A stretch of 64,000 nt of DNA from Roseovarius arcticus (GCF_006125015.1 NZ_SZZN01000001.1:1302001-1366000), one strand, 5' to 3'. Positions 18,051 to 27,405 are shown, counted from the stretch's first letter. Translations and numbers: made by a program. Notes: a model not told the origin generated them from the sequence alone.

Positions 18051-19192
18051 CTCTCCAGTGCAGCGGCGAAACGGGCCGCATCGCGCCCACCACTATAAAT
18101 GTGCGGCGCGACCCGGACAATATCGTCGCGGGCGCTGACGAAGACATTCTCTGATCGAAGAGCCTCAACTAGGCCGTCGGAAAATCCCTCTGGTCCGGAC
18201 AATCCCAAAAGATGGGGCGAACGTTGGTCGGCGGCGATGACACCAACGCCGCATGACTCGGCATGTCCTGCAATCGCAGTGGTGATATCTGCAATGTGCT
18301 CGCGGATAACGGAAATTCCGATTTCCTGTAGATAGTCCAGCGCCGTTATCGCCATAGGCAACGTCATGAAGTTGCTGCGCTCGCCCATGTCATAACGGCG
18401 CGCACCCGGCATAAAATTAAGCGAGCGGTCATATTGATTGCTGTATCCATCCGCTCCAACGCGGCTGAAGGCATGATGCTCGAGCGGCTGTCCGTCCTGC
18501 TGCCATGGCGCGGCATAAAGAAACGCCAACGAATAAGGCCCGAGCAGCCATTTGTAGGTCGCGAAGGCGATAAAGTCTGGTTTTATAATCTCGACGTCAA
18601 GATCCATGATCCCGGCCGACTGAGTGGCATCCACTACGAGTGCAATCCCATGCGCCCGCGCCACCACACCCATCGCTACCAAATCGATAACAGATCCATC
18701 CGACCAATGAACCTGCGTCAGCGCGAGCACGGACACAGGTGGTCTACTGCGGTCCTTGATCCGCGCAATCAACGCGTCTGCCCAGGATTGTCCATTTACA
18801 CGGTCGACGTGCTCGACAGTTGCGCCAACCTCTTGAGCCAGCATAGTCCACGCATATGTCTGCGATGGGTGCTCGCCAGCGATGCCCAAAATTGTCGTGC
18901 CGCCAGCAACGGTCAGGTTTTTCGCAGCGACTGCGATCCCGTAGCTGGTGGAGCCGACGATGGCGATATCATCGGGCGCTGCGTTAATCAGGCGCGCCGC
19001 CGATGCACGCGCCTTCTCTACATCGTCATAGAAGCTTGCGCGGCTAAGCTTCCATGGCTGCGCTTTTGTTCCCACTCCCTCACGTCCGGCGTGAAGCACA
19101 TGACGCGGTGGCGGAGTCATGAAGGCGGCGTTGAGATGGCTGATATCTTCGGGGATACCAAAGTCTGAGCGCCAAGGGGCAATATCGTCCAT
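18020..19192 (-). CDS. Class V PLP-dependent aminotransferase (cysteine desulfurase / isopenicillin-N-epimerase-like)
   Basis: Cytosolic fold-type I PLP enzyme of 390 residues. Visible features are the N-terminal HLNAAFMTPPPRHV, the cofactor-contact GSTSYGIAVAA, the Asp that binds the pyridine nitrogen (LVVDATQSAG) and the Schiff-base Lys in FATYKWLLGPY. No conserved active-site Cys loop of true cysteine desulfurases is apparent. It may act on an amino acid brought in by the adjacent transporter (inference). ATG 19192 has GGAG eight bases upstream; an in-frame start at 19264 lacks one. Confidence 0.8.
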   Translation of the reverse strand: MDDIAPWRSDFGIPEDISHLNAAFMTPPPRHVLHAGREGVGTKAQPWKLSRASFYDDVEKARASAARLINAAPDDIAIVGSTSYGIAVAAKNLTVAGGTTILGIAGEHPSQTYAWTMLAQEVGATVEHVDRVNGQSWADALIARIKDRSRPPVSVLALTQVHWSDGSVIDLVAMGVVARAHGIALVVDATQSAGIMDLDVEIIKPDFIAFATYKWLLGPYSLAFLYAAPWQQDGQPLEHHAFSRVGADGYSNQYDRSLNFMPGARRYDMGERSNFMTLPMAITALDYLQEIGISVIREHIADITTAIAGHAESCGVGVIAADQRSPHLLGLSGPEGFSDGLVEALRSENVFVSARDDIVRVAPHIYSGGRDAARFAAALESYLSRSKRRA

Positions 19193-19288
19193 GGTCGCGC
19201 TCCAAGTTTTTGTTTGATCCGTGATCTGTTTGCATGGATTGCCCGAGGCTTCAACCAACGTCAATACTGTACAGTATCACTGAACATT

Positions 19289-19453
19289 GAGGTGCTCCCC
19301 ATTCCTTGGACAGGATCTGGCGCTTTCTAAGCTCGTCTTTGCTCCTGCTGATCGGGTTGCGTGACTTTGGTTCGTAGTGAGTAGACCACTGCAGGTGGTC
19401 GACCGCCAAGGGCTTTGTGCGGGCGGCGGTGATTGTAACCTGGACGGACCCAC
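19289..19453 (-). pseudogene. IS3-family transposase OrfB, C-terminal remnant with IS end
   Basis: Minus-strand codons ending at 19327 read GYNHRRPHKALGGRPPAVVY and then a tail QPDQQEQRRA, the hallmark C-terminus of IS3-family OrfB. The sequence TGAGGTGCTCCCC beginning at 19289 is a plausible IS end: it matches 10 of 13 bases of TGATGTTGTCCCC read inward from 27745. The upstream part of OrfB is missing; it stops exactly at the inserted IS481-type element. Confidence 0.7.
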
Positions 19454-20412
19454 GGGACACTTGCTGGGTTACTGTAGCTTGTCTCTGAGAGCTTCGTAAG
19501 GGGTTTGCCCGTTGTGGGCACCATGCGGTCTGGCGAAGTTGTAGAACCGTTCCCATTCGTCGAGTTTGGCCTCGAGATCGACGTCACCTTTGTAGCTTAG
19601 AAGCTGGTAAAATTCCTGCTGATCGGATCGGTGTGAGCGCTCGACTTTTCCGTTGAGCTGAGGCGTGCCGCGTTTGATGTAGGCGTGCCTGATGCCGAGG
19701 TCTTCGACATGCCAATGGAATTTGGCTTGGAACTCATGGCCGTTGTCAGTTCGAACTTCACGAATACGGAATGGGAATTTTTCGATGATGTGGTCAATGA
19801 ATTTGATCGCGTTCGCCTGGGTGTGCTTCTCGTAGATCTGAAGGGCGCGGACTCTCGTTGCGTCATCAATTGCTGTGTATTGGAAACGACGTACTTTCTT
19901 GCTACCTTTTTCGTTGAAGGTCAGGAACTTAACGTCGACCTGTATATGGTGCCCCGGAACCTGTTTTTGATAGCGCTTGGTGTGCAGTTTACGCATTCGT
20001 GTGCCTCTGGGCAGACGGTTGAGACCGTTGCGCTTGAGGATGCGGTAGACCCCAGCATCCGAGATTTTGATGTCGTGATAACGCGCCAAATACCAGACGA
20101 TCCGGATTGGCCCCAGGTGATACTTGCGACGCAGATACAGGACCTTATCAACGATCTCGGGCGGCGTTTGATTGGCTGGGTTCTTAGGAATTGATTTGGC
20201 ATTCTTCAGGCCAGCTTCGCCATGTTTTTGATACGCATCGCGCCATCTATAGAAACTGGATCTTCCAACCCCGAAATATCGACATGCTTTGCGGGCATTG
20301 CCGACCTTCTCGGCATGTTGAAGCACTCGCAACTTACGTTGGATGTCCCGTTCTTCGTTCGTCATGAAAACTTCCTCCACCCCAAATCTGGGAATTTACA
20401 GGAAGTGTCCCG
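19453..20412 (-). mobile_element. IS481-type insertion sequence (about 960 bp)
   Basis: Terminal inverted repeats CGGGACACTTgCTG (from 19453) and CGGGACACTTcCTG (reverse strand from 20412) bracket a single transposase gene. No target-site duplication is visible: flanks are GGACCCA on the left and AGAGTCC on the right. The left flank is an IS3 OrfB remnant and the right flank is a truncated integrase, so the element now joins two unrelated broken genes. Confidence 0.75.
19469..20365 (-). CDS. IS481-family transposase
   Basis: Intact DDE transposase of 298 residues. An N-terminal HTH (KACRYFGVGRSSFYRWRDAY) is followed by an HTH_29/rve arrangement with catalytic Asp in HIQVDVKFL, Asp in REVRTDNGHEF and Glu in NGKVERSHRSD. 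The C-terminal YNFARPHGAHNGQTPYE is typical of the family. ATG 20365 follows GGAGGAAGTTTTC; the in-frame ATG at 20380 lies inside that ribosome binding site. The gene fills the element and has no internal stop. Confidence 0.9.
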   Translation of the reverse strand: MTNEERDIQRKLRVLQHAEKVGNARKACRYFGVGRSSFYRWRDAYQKHGEAGLKNAKSIPKNPANQTPPEIVDKVLYLRRKYHLGPIRIVWYLARYHDIKISDAGVYRILKRNGLNRLPRGTRMRKLHTKRYQKQVPGHHIQVDVKFLTFNEKGSKKVRRFQYTAIDDATRVRALQIYEKHTQANAIKFIDHIIEKFPFRIREVRTDNGHEFQAKFHWHVEDLGIRHAYIKRGTPQLNGKVERSHRSDQQEFYQLLSYKGDVDLEAKLDEWERFYNFARPHGAHNGQTPYEALRDKLQ

Positions 20413-21388
20413 AGAGTCCGTACATATCTACATTGTCGAGGCCCGCCCGGTCACGGATGCGCCGCCAAGGATGCTGTAGGTCGGTTGCATAGCGGCCCGC
20501 CAATTTGCCTACGATAATATAGGGATTGTCAGGAAGCCGTGGCAGGGCCGCTAGAACCGCTCTTGCGGCTTTGGGCAGGGGTATGCGCCGCGCTCCGGTC
20601 TTCGTGTCCGGCAGCTCCATGCCCTGATCTGTGATGAAGCTCCATTGCAGGGTTTGTATCTCGCCCAACCGGCAACCGGTCAGGATCAGCAGTCGAAAGG
20701 CGGCGATCACATAAGGCGTTTCTGATCCATCGCGTTCCGCCTCTGTCAGCGCCTGTCCAAGATTTTGGAGCTCGTATTGGCTAAGGAACCGTTCCCGCTT
20801 CTCCTCGCGGTATTTTGGCACGTGGCGGCAGGGGTTTGACCCGTCTGGCCGCAGCCCCCATACCTCGGACAGATTGAACATCTTGGACAAGACGCCTAGG
20901 ACTCGGTTGGCCTGATAGGGCTTGTTGCGCATTTTGTGGTGCAACTCGGACACGTCACGACGTTCGACATCAACAACCTTGAAGTTGCCTATCGCCGGAT
21001 TGATGAACAGATCAATCGCGCGGCGATACTCGCTTTGTGTGCTGGGTTTGCAGCGGTGCTGCGCATGATCCTTGAAAAACCTTTCGCACAAAGCGGCGAC
21101 GGTTGGCGCACGGCGATGCTGCGCAATCTCTTCCACCGGGTTTTCGCCCTTGGACAGCTCGCCCATGATTTCCTTGGCTCGGGCGCGGGCTTGCTCTGCG
21201 GTTACATTGCCATGCCGACCAATAGACGCGCGCCGTGTGCGCCCACCTTTGCGATACTGGACCTGATAGGTCTTGGAGCCGGACGGCATGATGCGGACGC
21301 CAAATCCTTTAATCTCGCTATCCCATTCGAAATAGCCTTTGTCGCGGATGCCGAAGCCGTCAACGCTACGCTTGGTCAGTTTAGGCAT
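20413..21388 (-). pseudogene. Tyrosine-recombinase integrase truncated at its C-terminus
   Basis: The 5' part is intact: DUF4102 arm-binding domain (FGIRDKGYFEWDSEIKGFGV), SAM-like core-binding domain, and the first catalytic Arg (ILTGCRLGEIQTLQW). The frame then runs into the IS481-type end at 20412 and stops at 20396. The HxxR, second His and nucleophilic Tyr are all missing, so it cannot recombine. The start, ATG 21388, faces the tRNA-Met fragment about 180 bases away, the normal geometry of an integrase beside its attachment site. Confidence 0.8.
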
Positions 21389-21565
21389 GCCATATCCCCT
21401 TAATCCCGTTTCGTCTGTGGAAGCACAGTGGAAGCATTTGAAAGCAAATCATGGGGTAAAGCGTAGGGCCCAAGCGTAACGAGCGTCAATGAAGAATGAG
21501 TGATTTCAATAAGATAGGGTAGGTGAGCGCAATCCAGCGAACCATGTGGGAAACCCCAAAACGTG

Positions 21566-21611
21566 ACTCATAACCTGAAGGTCGTAGGTTCAAATCCTAC
21601 TCCCGTAACCA
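21566..21611 (+). other. 3' fragment of a tRNA-Met gene, probable attachment-site relic
   Basis: The stretch holds the anticodon loop CTCATAA (CAT anticodon), the variable loop, a perfect T arm (GTAGG TTCAAAT CCTAC), an acceptor 3' strand TCCCGTA, a discriminator A and CCA. The matching 5' acceptor strand TACGGGA and a D arm are absent upstream, and the 5' side of the anticodon stem does not pair. So only the part from the anticodon loop to the 3' end is present, the usual identity block left by integrases at tRNA genes. Confidence 0.75.
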
Positions 21612-22793
21612 ACTTTACTTGCTGAACGTCGTCTTGGGAAACCGGAACGGCGTTTTTTGCTGTCTGGGACAGAGCAAGAATGCCCGCGAGGTTGCCTTCG
21701 AGGCTGACAGCCGGCACTCCGGTCTCCAAGTCGGGGGTGACTGTGATCCGGTCGATCAAGCCGCGCAGAATATCGGCAGCCTCCGTTCTGGAGCCTGCGC
21801 TGTTCAGGGAAGTGGCAAGGCTCTCAACCTGCTGGCGATAGAACTTGCCCATGTTGGGGTGGACCAAGATCGGGTCTTCTTTGGCGGCTGCCAGTTTATG
21901 CTCCAGATCCTGTTGCCGTTCTTCCAATGTGATCATGCGGTCTTTCAGCTTGCTTGCTGGCACACCGTCACAGATGGCATCCACAAGCTTTTCCTGCTCC
22001 CCGATAACCTTCCTGAGTTCGGCCTTGTCACGCTCGATCGAGGCGTACTTGGTTAGTCTCAGCGTATTCAAATGGCGGTTGTATTCTGCGGCAAGCAGTT
22101 TGGCTAAATCGGGGTCCATCAAATGATGACGCAGACCGCCAAGAACGTAGTCTTCCAGTGTTGCCCGTTTGATCCCGCGCAGGTTTTTTCAGGTACGCTT
22201 GTTGCGCGCGGTCGAACAGCCGAGATGGGTTTGAGAGATAACTGAATAACCGTCACCACAATGGCCGCACTTGTTAAGACCGGAGAGAAGATAGCGCGGA
22301 CGGCGGCGATCCCACATGCCATCGCCGGTGTTCTATTTGACACGGAGGTCACCCTGACGGGCCTTGACCCGATCCCACAGGTCCTGGTCGACAATGCGCA
22401 GGTCCGGAACGTCGTGGACCACCCAGGCGGATTGGTCATTCAGACGCGAAATGCGCTTGCCGGTGTCGGGATCTTTGAGATAGCGCAGCCGGTTCCAGAC
22501 CAGACGGCCGATATAGAGTTCGTTGTCGAGTATCCCGGTGCCCCGCTCGAGATTGCCGTTAATGGTGCTTTGTCCCCACGCCTTTCCGGAAGGTCCGTGG
22601 ATGCCATCGGCGTTTAGGTGTGATGCGATGGCTTTCGGCTATTTTCCGACGGCATAGTCTGTAAAGATCCGGGCGATAATGTCGGTTTTGTGTGGATTGA
22701 CCGTCCGGTCACCGCGAACAGCTTCACCGGAGGCATCGAATTTTTTGACAACGTCAAAGCCGTAGGAGTTACCGCTTCCAGATTTACCGGCTT
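21568..22793 (-). pseudogene. Large serine recombinase, C-terminal two thirds, inactivated
   Basis: Reading the minus strand from 22793 gives recombinase-domain text (SGSGNSYGFDVVKKFDASGE; DNELYIGRLVWNRLRYLKD), then the zinc ribbon (CGHCGDGYSVISQTHLGCS), then the coiled-coil tail (GVPASKLKDRMITLEERQQD; AADILRGLIDRITVTPDLE). There are three in-frame stops and no frameshift: after YAVGK, after GDLRVK, and TGA in place of the expected Cys codon before KNLRGI. The last codons read through the tRNA fragment (GVGFEPTTFRL). The catalytic N-terminus is missing, cut by the IS6-type element at 22794. Confidence 0.8.
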
Positions 22794-23600
22794 GGCTTTG
22801 TCAGAAGAAATTGGCTTGAGCCGGGCAAGGCAGTTTCGTAGCGTCTATCCATGACAAAACGAGACCCTTTCAAGTACTATCAAAGCAGCCCTGAGATCAT
22901 CCGCCTGGCGGTCATGATTTACGTTCGCTTTCCCCTTTCGCTCCGAAGCATCGAGGACCTGCTGCACAAGCGCGGGATCGACATCAGCCATGGAACGGTG
23001 CGGTGCTGGTGGAACCGGTTCGGCCCAATGTTTGCTGCTGAGATCCGGAGAGAACGGGTGCAGCAGTTGCAGTCGTATTCGAACTGGCAGTGGCACCTGG
23101 ACGAGGTTTTCTTGAAGATAAACGGCGAGACGCACTACCTTTGGCGGGCCGTGAAACACGAGGGCGAGGTGCTCGAAAGCTATGTGCTTAAGCGGCGCAA
23201 CTGTAAAGGGGCGTTGAAATTCCTCAGGAAAATCATGAAACGCCATGGCAAGGTTCAGGCGCTCGTCACCGACCAACTGCGTTCCAATGACGCTGCGATG
23301 AAGGTCATCGGCAATGCTGATCGGCAAGAAACCGGTCGTTGGCTCGACAACAGGGCGGAGAATTCTCACCTGCCGTTCCGAAGACGAGAACGGGCCATGC
23401 TACGCTTTCGGCGCGCGCGAAGTCTGCAGAAATTTGCCGCCGTCCACGCCGCCGTTCACAACCATTTCAGTGAGCGCCACCTTTCCTCACGCGCCACTTT
23501 CAAGCTCAACCGCGCCGCCGCACTCTCTGAGTGGCGTCAGCTTCGTTCAGCATAGGTTCTGGCGTTTGGCGGCAGACTGAGACCGGTTCGAAATGGTCGG
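22794..23600 (+). mobile_element. IS6-type insertion sequence, right end not found
   Basis: The left end GGCTTTGTCAGA at 22794 resembles IS6/IS26-type termini and interrupts the serine-recombinase pseudogene. A matching inverted copy (TCTGACAAAGCC) is not visible after the transposase, so the right end seems deleted or too diverged; the end coordinate is approximate. The missing 5' half of the serine recombinase is not on the other side, which also suggests a deletion. Confidence 0.55.
22851..23555 (+). CDS. IS6-family transposase
   Basis: Apparently intact DDE transposase of 234 residues. Family features are SPEIIRLAVMIYVRFPLSLR, the HTH DLLHKRGIDISHGTVRCWW, catalytic Asp in NWQWHLDEVFLKING, Asp in VQALVTDQLRSN and Glu in DNRAENSHLPFRRRERAM. 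The length matches IS6/IS26 relatives. ATG 22851 follows the element's left end by 57 bases. Confidence 0.9.
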   Translation: MTKRDPFKYYQSSPEIIRLAVMIYVRFPLSLRSIEDLLHKRGIDISHGTVRCWWNRFGPMFAAEIRRERVQQLQSYSNWQWHLDEVFLKINGETHYLWRAVKHEGEVLESYVLKRRNCKGALKFLRKIMKRHGKVQALVTDQLRSNDAAMKVIGNADRQETGRWLDNRAENSHLPFRRRERAMLRFRRARSLQKFAAVHAAVHNHFSERHLSSRATFKLNRAAALSEWRQLRSA

Positions 23601-23677
23601 ACAGCACCTATTGAAGTAATCTGCAGCAAAAAGAGCGTGAAATTTTTTATTCAAATAAGGCGGAGAAGACTGGAGAA

Positions 23678-24982
23678 ATGAAACCGCTTTTTTTGATCAT
23701 AGCTTACCTTGTTGCCGTCACATTGCCGTTGATCTTGTCGCGGTCGATCGGAGGACCACCACGCCCGTTTCACCAAGAACTTGCATCTGGTCTTGGTATT
23801 CTTGCCTTCTCGATGGTCCTCATGGAATTCGTCCTCTCCGGTCGCTTCAAGAGCATTTCGAATGGCGTTGGCATGGATGTGACCATGCGGTTTCATCAGG
23901 TGATGGCGCGCACGGCGCTAAGTTTTGCCTTGCTACATCCCTTCCTCTACCAAGGTACGCCTCCCGGTGGTCAGCGTCCATGGGACCCAACGCGCCAACT
24001 GACGATCACAACCGATTTCTCCAACCTGTCCACAGGCATTGCCGCCTATCTGCTTCTTCCAAGCCTTGTTCTACTGGCAATCGGACGCACTCAACTGGAC
24101 TACAAATACGAGACGTGGCGCCGGATACATGGTGTCGGCGCACTCTTGATCGCGTTACTCCTGTTACATCATACCGTCTATGCGGGGCGATATGGATCGC
24201 AGCCAGTGATGACAGGATTGTGGGTGGCAATGACGGGTGTCGCGGTTGGGTCGCTACTTTATGTTTACCTGCTCGTGCCATTTCTGGACAAGGCTCGCCC
24301 GTGGCGCGTGGCCACAGTTGTGCAATTGACGCCAAAGCAGTGGGAATTGTCAGTGAAACCAGATGGTCATTCTGGCCTTGATTACAGGGCTGGGCAATTT
24401 GTGTGGTTGAATGTGGGGCAAGGTTCGTTCTCGATGAAAGAAAACCCATTCTCTATTTGCTCCGCGCCAGGTGCCGGATCGAAAATTTCCTTCATGATAA
24501 AAGAGCTTGGCGACTTCACACGAACCATTGGCCAGATAAAGGCTGGAACAGTCGCTTATCTTGATGGCCCTTATGGCAATCTGTCTATTGATGGCCGCAC
24601 CGAACCCGGGGTCGCTCTTATTGCAGGTGGTGTGGGGCTGGCGTCGCTGCTTGGCATCCTTAGGCAAATGCGCTTGGCCGGAGATCCACGCAAGGTGAAG
24701 TTGATCTATGGAAACCGGGTGGTTGATCAGATTGCCTATCGTGAGGAATTGGGCGCGGAGGGCGTATTCTATGTTCTGTCAGAACCGCCAGAAACCTGGC
24801 ACGGAGAGACAGGTTTCATTGACGCAGCGCTGATGGATCGCGTTTTTTCAGCAGAAGAGTTAAGCGAATGGGTCTTTGTGATGTGCGGACCGGGGATCAT
24901 GATGGATATCGTTGAAGATCACCTGATTGAGAGGGGCACACCCTCTCATCGTATCCTGTCGGAGCGGTTCGACTATGACTAA
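23678..24982 (+). CDS. Ferric-reductase-like membrane flavocytochrome
   Basis: Protein of 434 residues. The N-terminal 210 residues have about six hydrophobic helices with spaced His residues (MRFHQVMART, FALLHPFLY, RRIHGVGAL, LLLHHTVYA), as in ferric-reductase-like b-haem domains. The C-terminal half is an FNR-type FAD/NAD(P)H reductase: AGQFVWLNV, KENPFSICSAPG, DGPYGNLSI, LIAGGVGLASLLGIL and VFVMCGPGIMMD. It would pass electrons from NAD(P)H across the inner membrane to metal or oxygen-type acceptors. It is a passenger between the IS6-type remnant and mgtE. The stop overlaps a 35-codon ORF by 8 bases. Confidence 0.8.
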   Translation: MKPLFLIIAYLVAVTLPLILSRSIGGPPRPFHQELASGLGILAFSMVLMEFVLSGRFKSISNGVGMDVTMRFHQVMARTALSFALLHPFLYQGTPPGGQRPWDPTRQLTITTDFSNLSTGIAAYLLLPSLVLLAIGRTQLDYKYETWRRIHGVGALLIALLLLHHTVYAGRYGSQPVMTGLWVAMTGVAVGSLLYVYLLVPFLDKARPWRVATVVQLTPKQWELSVKPDGHSGLDYRAGQFVWLNVGQGSFSMKENPFSICSAPGAGSKISFMIKELGDFTRTIGQIKAGTVAYLDGPYGNLSIDGRTEPGVALIAGGVGLASLLGILRQMRLAGDPRKVKLIYGNRVVDQIAYREELGAEGVFYVLSEPPETWHGETGFIDAALMDRVFSAEELSEWVFVMCGPGIMMDIVEDHLIERGTPSHRILSERFDYD

Positions 24983-25082
24983 TCCATTCAAAGATATGAG
25001 TCTGCGGCGACGGATTTCCTTGACGATCTGGGGTCTGAACATCGTTCTATATTTGATAGTTCTGGCATTTGCACTGCGCTGA
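24975..25082 (+). CDS. 35-residue single-pass membrane peptide, unknown function
   Basis: Short ORF overlapping the flavocytochrome stop by 8 bases. It encodes a basic N-terminus (MTNPFKDMSLRRRISL) followed by one predicted membrane helix (WGLNIVLYLIVLAFAL) and ends with Arg. The overlap suggests translational coupling, and the size and topology suggest a small subunit or stabiliser of the flavocytochrome (inference). It has no recognised family and could be a chance ORF. Confidence 0.5.
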   Translation: MTNPFKDMSLRRRISLTIWGLNIVLYLIVLAFALR

Positions 25083-25640
25083 TTCACGGCTTTAATTTTC
25101 ACGAGTTTACTCCGCGGGCAGGCTTTAGGGCTCTTTGCATTTCAGACTTCCCAAATTTGGGTAGCCCGGCTTGAGTGTTAGCACATGCCCCGCCTTTGGT
25201 TCATGGGGTGATTTTTTGAGTCGCGAAGGGCCCTGAAGCAAAGGTAATGGGTCGAAGAGAAATGCTGACGTGGGCTCGGAGCGGACTTGCGGCGACGCGG
25301 CACGCATCCTGATTATCCCGCTCGTCTGATCGACGTGAGCGGCCCATTACAGCCGTTCACGGATCCATCTGATGCTGCGCTGCAGCTTTCGCATTGCCGT
25401 CGTCGGCGCATAATGCAGCATCTCAACAGCCTCAATAACCGGTGTGCGGACAATGTGACCGCACTTGTTAACAGTTGTTGCTATGGCGCTGCATCGCCCA
25501 AGCCATTCAGATTAGGGAAGACTGAACTTCATCGCTCGAATTTGGAGTTAAGGTGTCGGGGCCCCGTACGCGGAACTGATGAGCTCGCGTGCTGCTGTGC
25601 GGCCGTCGGGGCATGCGAACAATCAAGGAAGGACCGCTAA
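25083..25640. other. Intergenic stretch between flavocytochrome operon and mgtE
   Basis: About 560 bases without a recognisable gene in any frame; a 117-codon plus-strand frame at 25287-25640 has no family features. It contains a 13-mer, GCAGCTTTCGCAT at 25382-25394, that recurs after mgtE at 27234. A Mg2+-sensing leader could sit here, but I could not identify one. Confidence 0.4.
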
Positions 25641-27041
25641 ATGATCGACGGCGAAACACTGCCCGCTCCGCCCGTTATGCCTGAACCCGAGGACGATTCA
25701 AAACCCTTGCGTGTGAAGATCAAGGACGCGATTGACGCCCGCGATTCTGAGACGCTGGCGGCACTTCTGGAGCCGTTGCCGCCGTCAGCCGCGCTGCGTC
25801 AATTGCTGTTGCTGGTTGCCGACGATCGCGACGTCTTGATGACGTTGATCCCTACGGACCTGGCCGCCAAGCTGATCGTGGAGGCGCCTGTGCAGGCCGC
25901 CACCGATTTGTTAGAGCGCATGGAAATCGACCGCGCCGCAGAGGTGCTGGACCAGCTGAGCTCTGACCTGCAGGCAGACATTATCGGCAATTTCGAGACA
26001 GAGGATGCCAATGCCATTCTGGCTCGTTTGCATCCGGATGATGCCGCCGACGTCCGGCGCCTGGCAGAATACAAGGATGGCACTGCGGGCGGCCTTATGG
26101 TTGCCGAGGCGTTTAAGTTCTCCGAGACGGCAACGATCGGGGCTGTTTTGCAAGGAATTGTTTCAGAGGAAGCGGATTTCGAACGCTACCGCGGTCAGCA
26201 TCCCTACGTCGTCGATGCCGAGGACCGCCCGGTCGGAGTCGTTTCACTTCGCAACCTACTTACATCCAACCGTAGTGAAAGGCTGGCCACTATCATGGTG
26301 CAGCCAGTCACGATCGGTGTGGACACAACGCTTGACGCTCTGCAGGACCTCTTTGACAAACACAATTTCTTTGGGCTTCCGGTCGTGGAAGCTGACGGGC
26401 GATTGGTTGGTGTCGTGTCACGCACGGCGGTACACGACGCCGCCCTGGCGCGGTCCGAAAGCGAAAGCCTGAAACGACAAGGCATTGTGGGCGACGAGTT
26501 GCGCTCAATGCCGACCTGGTTGCGGTCACGGCGGCGCCTTGCTTGGTTGTCGGCCAACATCGTACTGAACATAATTGCCGCGTCGGTGATTTCGGCTTAC
26601 GAGGAAACCCTCGCGGCGCTCATCACAATTGCCGTCTTTCTGCCTATGGTGTCCGACATGTCAGGGTGCTCAGGCAATCAGGCTGTCGGTGTAACCATGC
26701 GGGAATTGGCGCTGGGTGTCGTGCGAACCAAGGATGCGATGCGGGTTTGGCGGAAAGAAGTCACGGTCGGAATTATCAACGGAATCGCCTTGGGTATCCT
26801 GATCGGACTGGTGTGCTGGATCTGGAAGGGTAACCCGTGGCTTGGCCTTGTGATCGGCACGGCGCTTGCCATCAACACAGTCCTGGCGGTATCTATCGGC
26901 GGTGTCGTCCCGCTGCTTTTGAAACGACTCGGTCAAGATCCTGCGGCAGCCTCGGGGCCCCTTTTGACGACCATCACCGACATGGCGGGGTTCTTTCTTG
27001 TGCTTAGCTTGGCCAGCCTAATGATGCCGTTGTTGATCTGA
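25641..27041 (+). CDS. mgtE: MgtE-family magnesium transporter
   Basis: Inner-membrane Mg2+ channel of 466 residues in the standard family layout. The MgtE N domain of superhelical repeats covers about residues 40-145 (AAKLIVEAPVQAATDLLERM). Two CBS domains follow at about 150-270 (MVAEAFKFSETATIGAVL; MVQPVTIGVDTTLDALQDLF). Five membrane helices begin near residue 300; the PMVSDMSGCSGNQAVGVTMRELALG stretch corresponds to the conserved pore segment. CBS and N domains close the pore when cytosolic Mg2+ is high. It stands alone between mobile-element remnants. Confidence 0.9.
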   Translation: MIDGETLPAPPVMPEPEDDSKPLRVKIKDAIDARDSETLAALLEPLPPSAALRQLLLLVADDRDVLMTLIPTDLAAKLIVEAPVQAATDLLERMEIDRAAEVLDQLSSDLQADIIGNFETEDANAILARLHPDDAADVRRLAEYKDGTAGGLMVAEAFKFSETATIGAVLQGIVSEEADFERYRGQHPYVVDAEDRPVGVVSLRNLLTSNRSERLATIMVQPVTIGVDTTLDALQDLFDKHNFFGLPVVEADGRLVGVVSRTAVHDAALARSESESLKRQGIVGDELRSMPTWLRSRRRLAWLSANIVLNIIAASVISAYEETLAALITIAVFLPMVSDMSGCSGNQAVGVTMRELALGVVRTKDAMRVWRKEVTVGIINGIALGILIGLVCWIWKGNPWLGLVIGTALAINTVLAVSIGGVVPLLLKRLGQDPAAASGPLLTTITDMAGFFLVLSLASLMMPLLI

Positions 27042-27405
27042 ACCTACTGCGAGCAGTTGCTATTTGCCCAGTGGCTGGTTGCGAACTTCACTGCCAAGAC
27101 AATTGCACGGCAGGACTGCAAAATTTAACTCGGTGCCGACACAGATGCGGCGGGGGGAATGTCAAAATCTAGATTATACGAGCCACAAGGAAGGCCCGAA
27201 GCTGTCCTCCACTGTTTGGAATGAAGCCGCATCGCAGCTTTCGCATCGTAGATGCGCAGCATTAAACCGTCGTTTTGAAATAGATCTTTTTTGCGGCCGC
27301 TTGAACTTGTGAGCCGATCTCAAAGTGGCCTTGCTCCAAGTCAAAGACGGACCTGAGCCTCATGCAATTTTTGTCGTCGAAGATCGAAAACACAGTTCGC
27401 TTGCG

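Noticed and set aside
14257..25218. Identical 16-mer ATGGGGTGATTTTTTG at 14257 and 25203
   Set aside because: One shared 16-mer in 64 kb is near chance expectation, and the flanks do not match.
25287..25640. 117-codon plus-strand frame before mgtE
   Set aside because: No ribosome binding site, no domain text and irregular composition; probably a chance frame.
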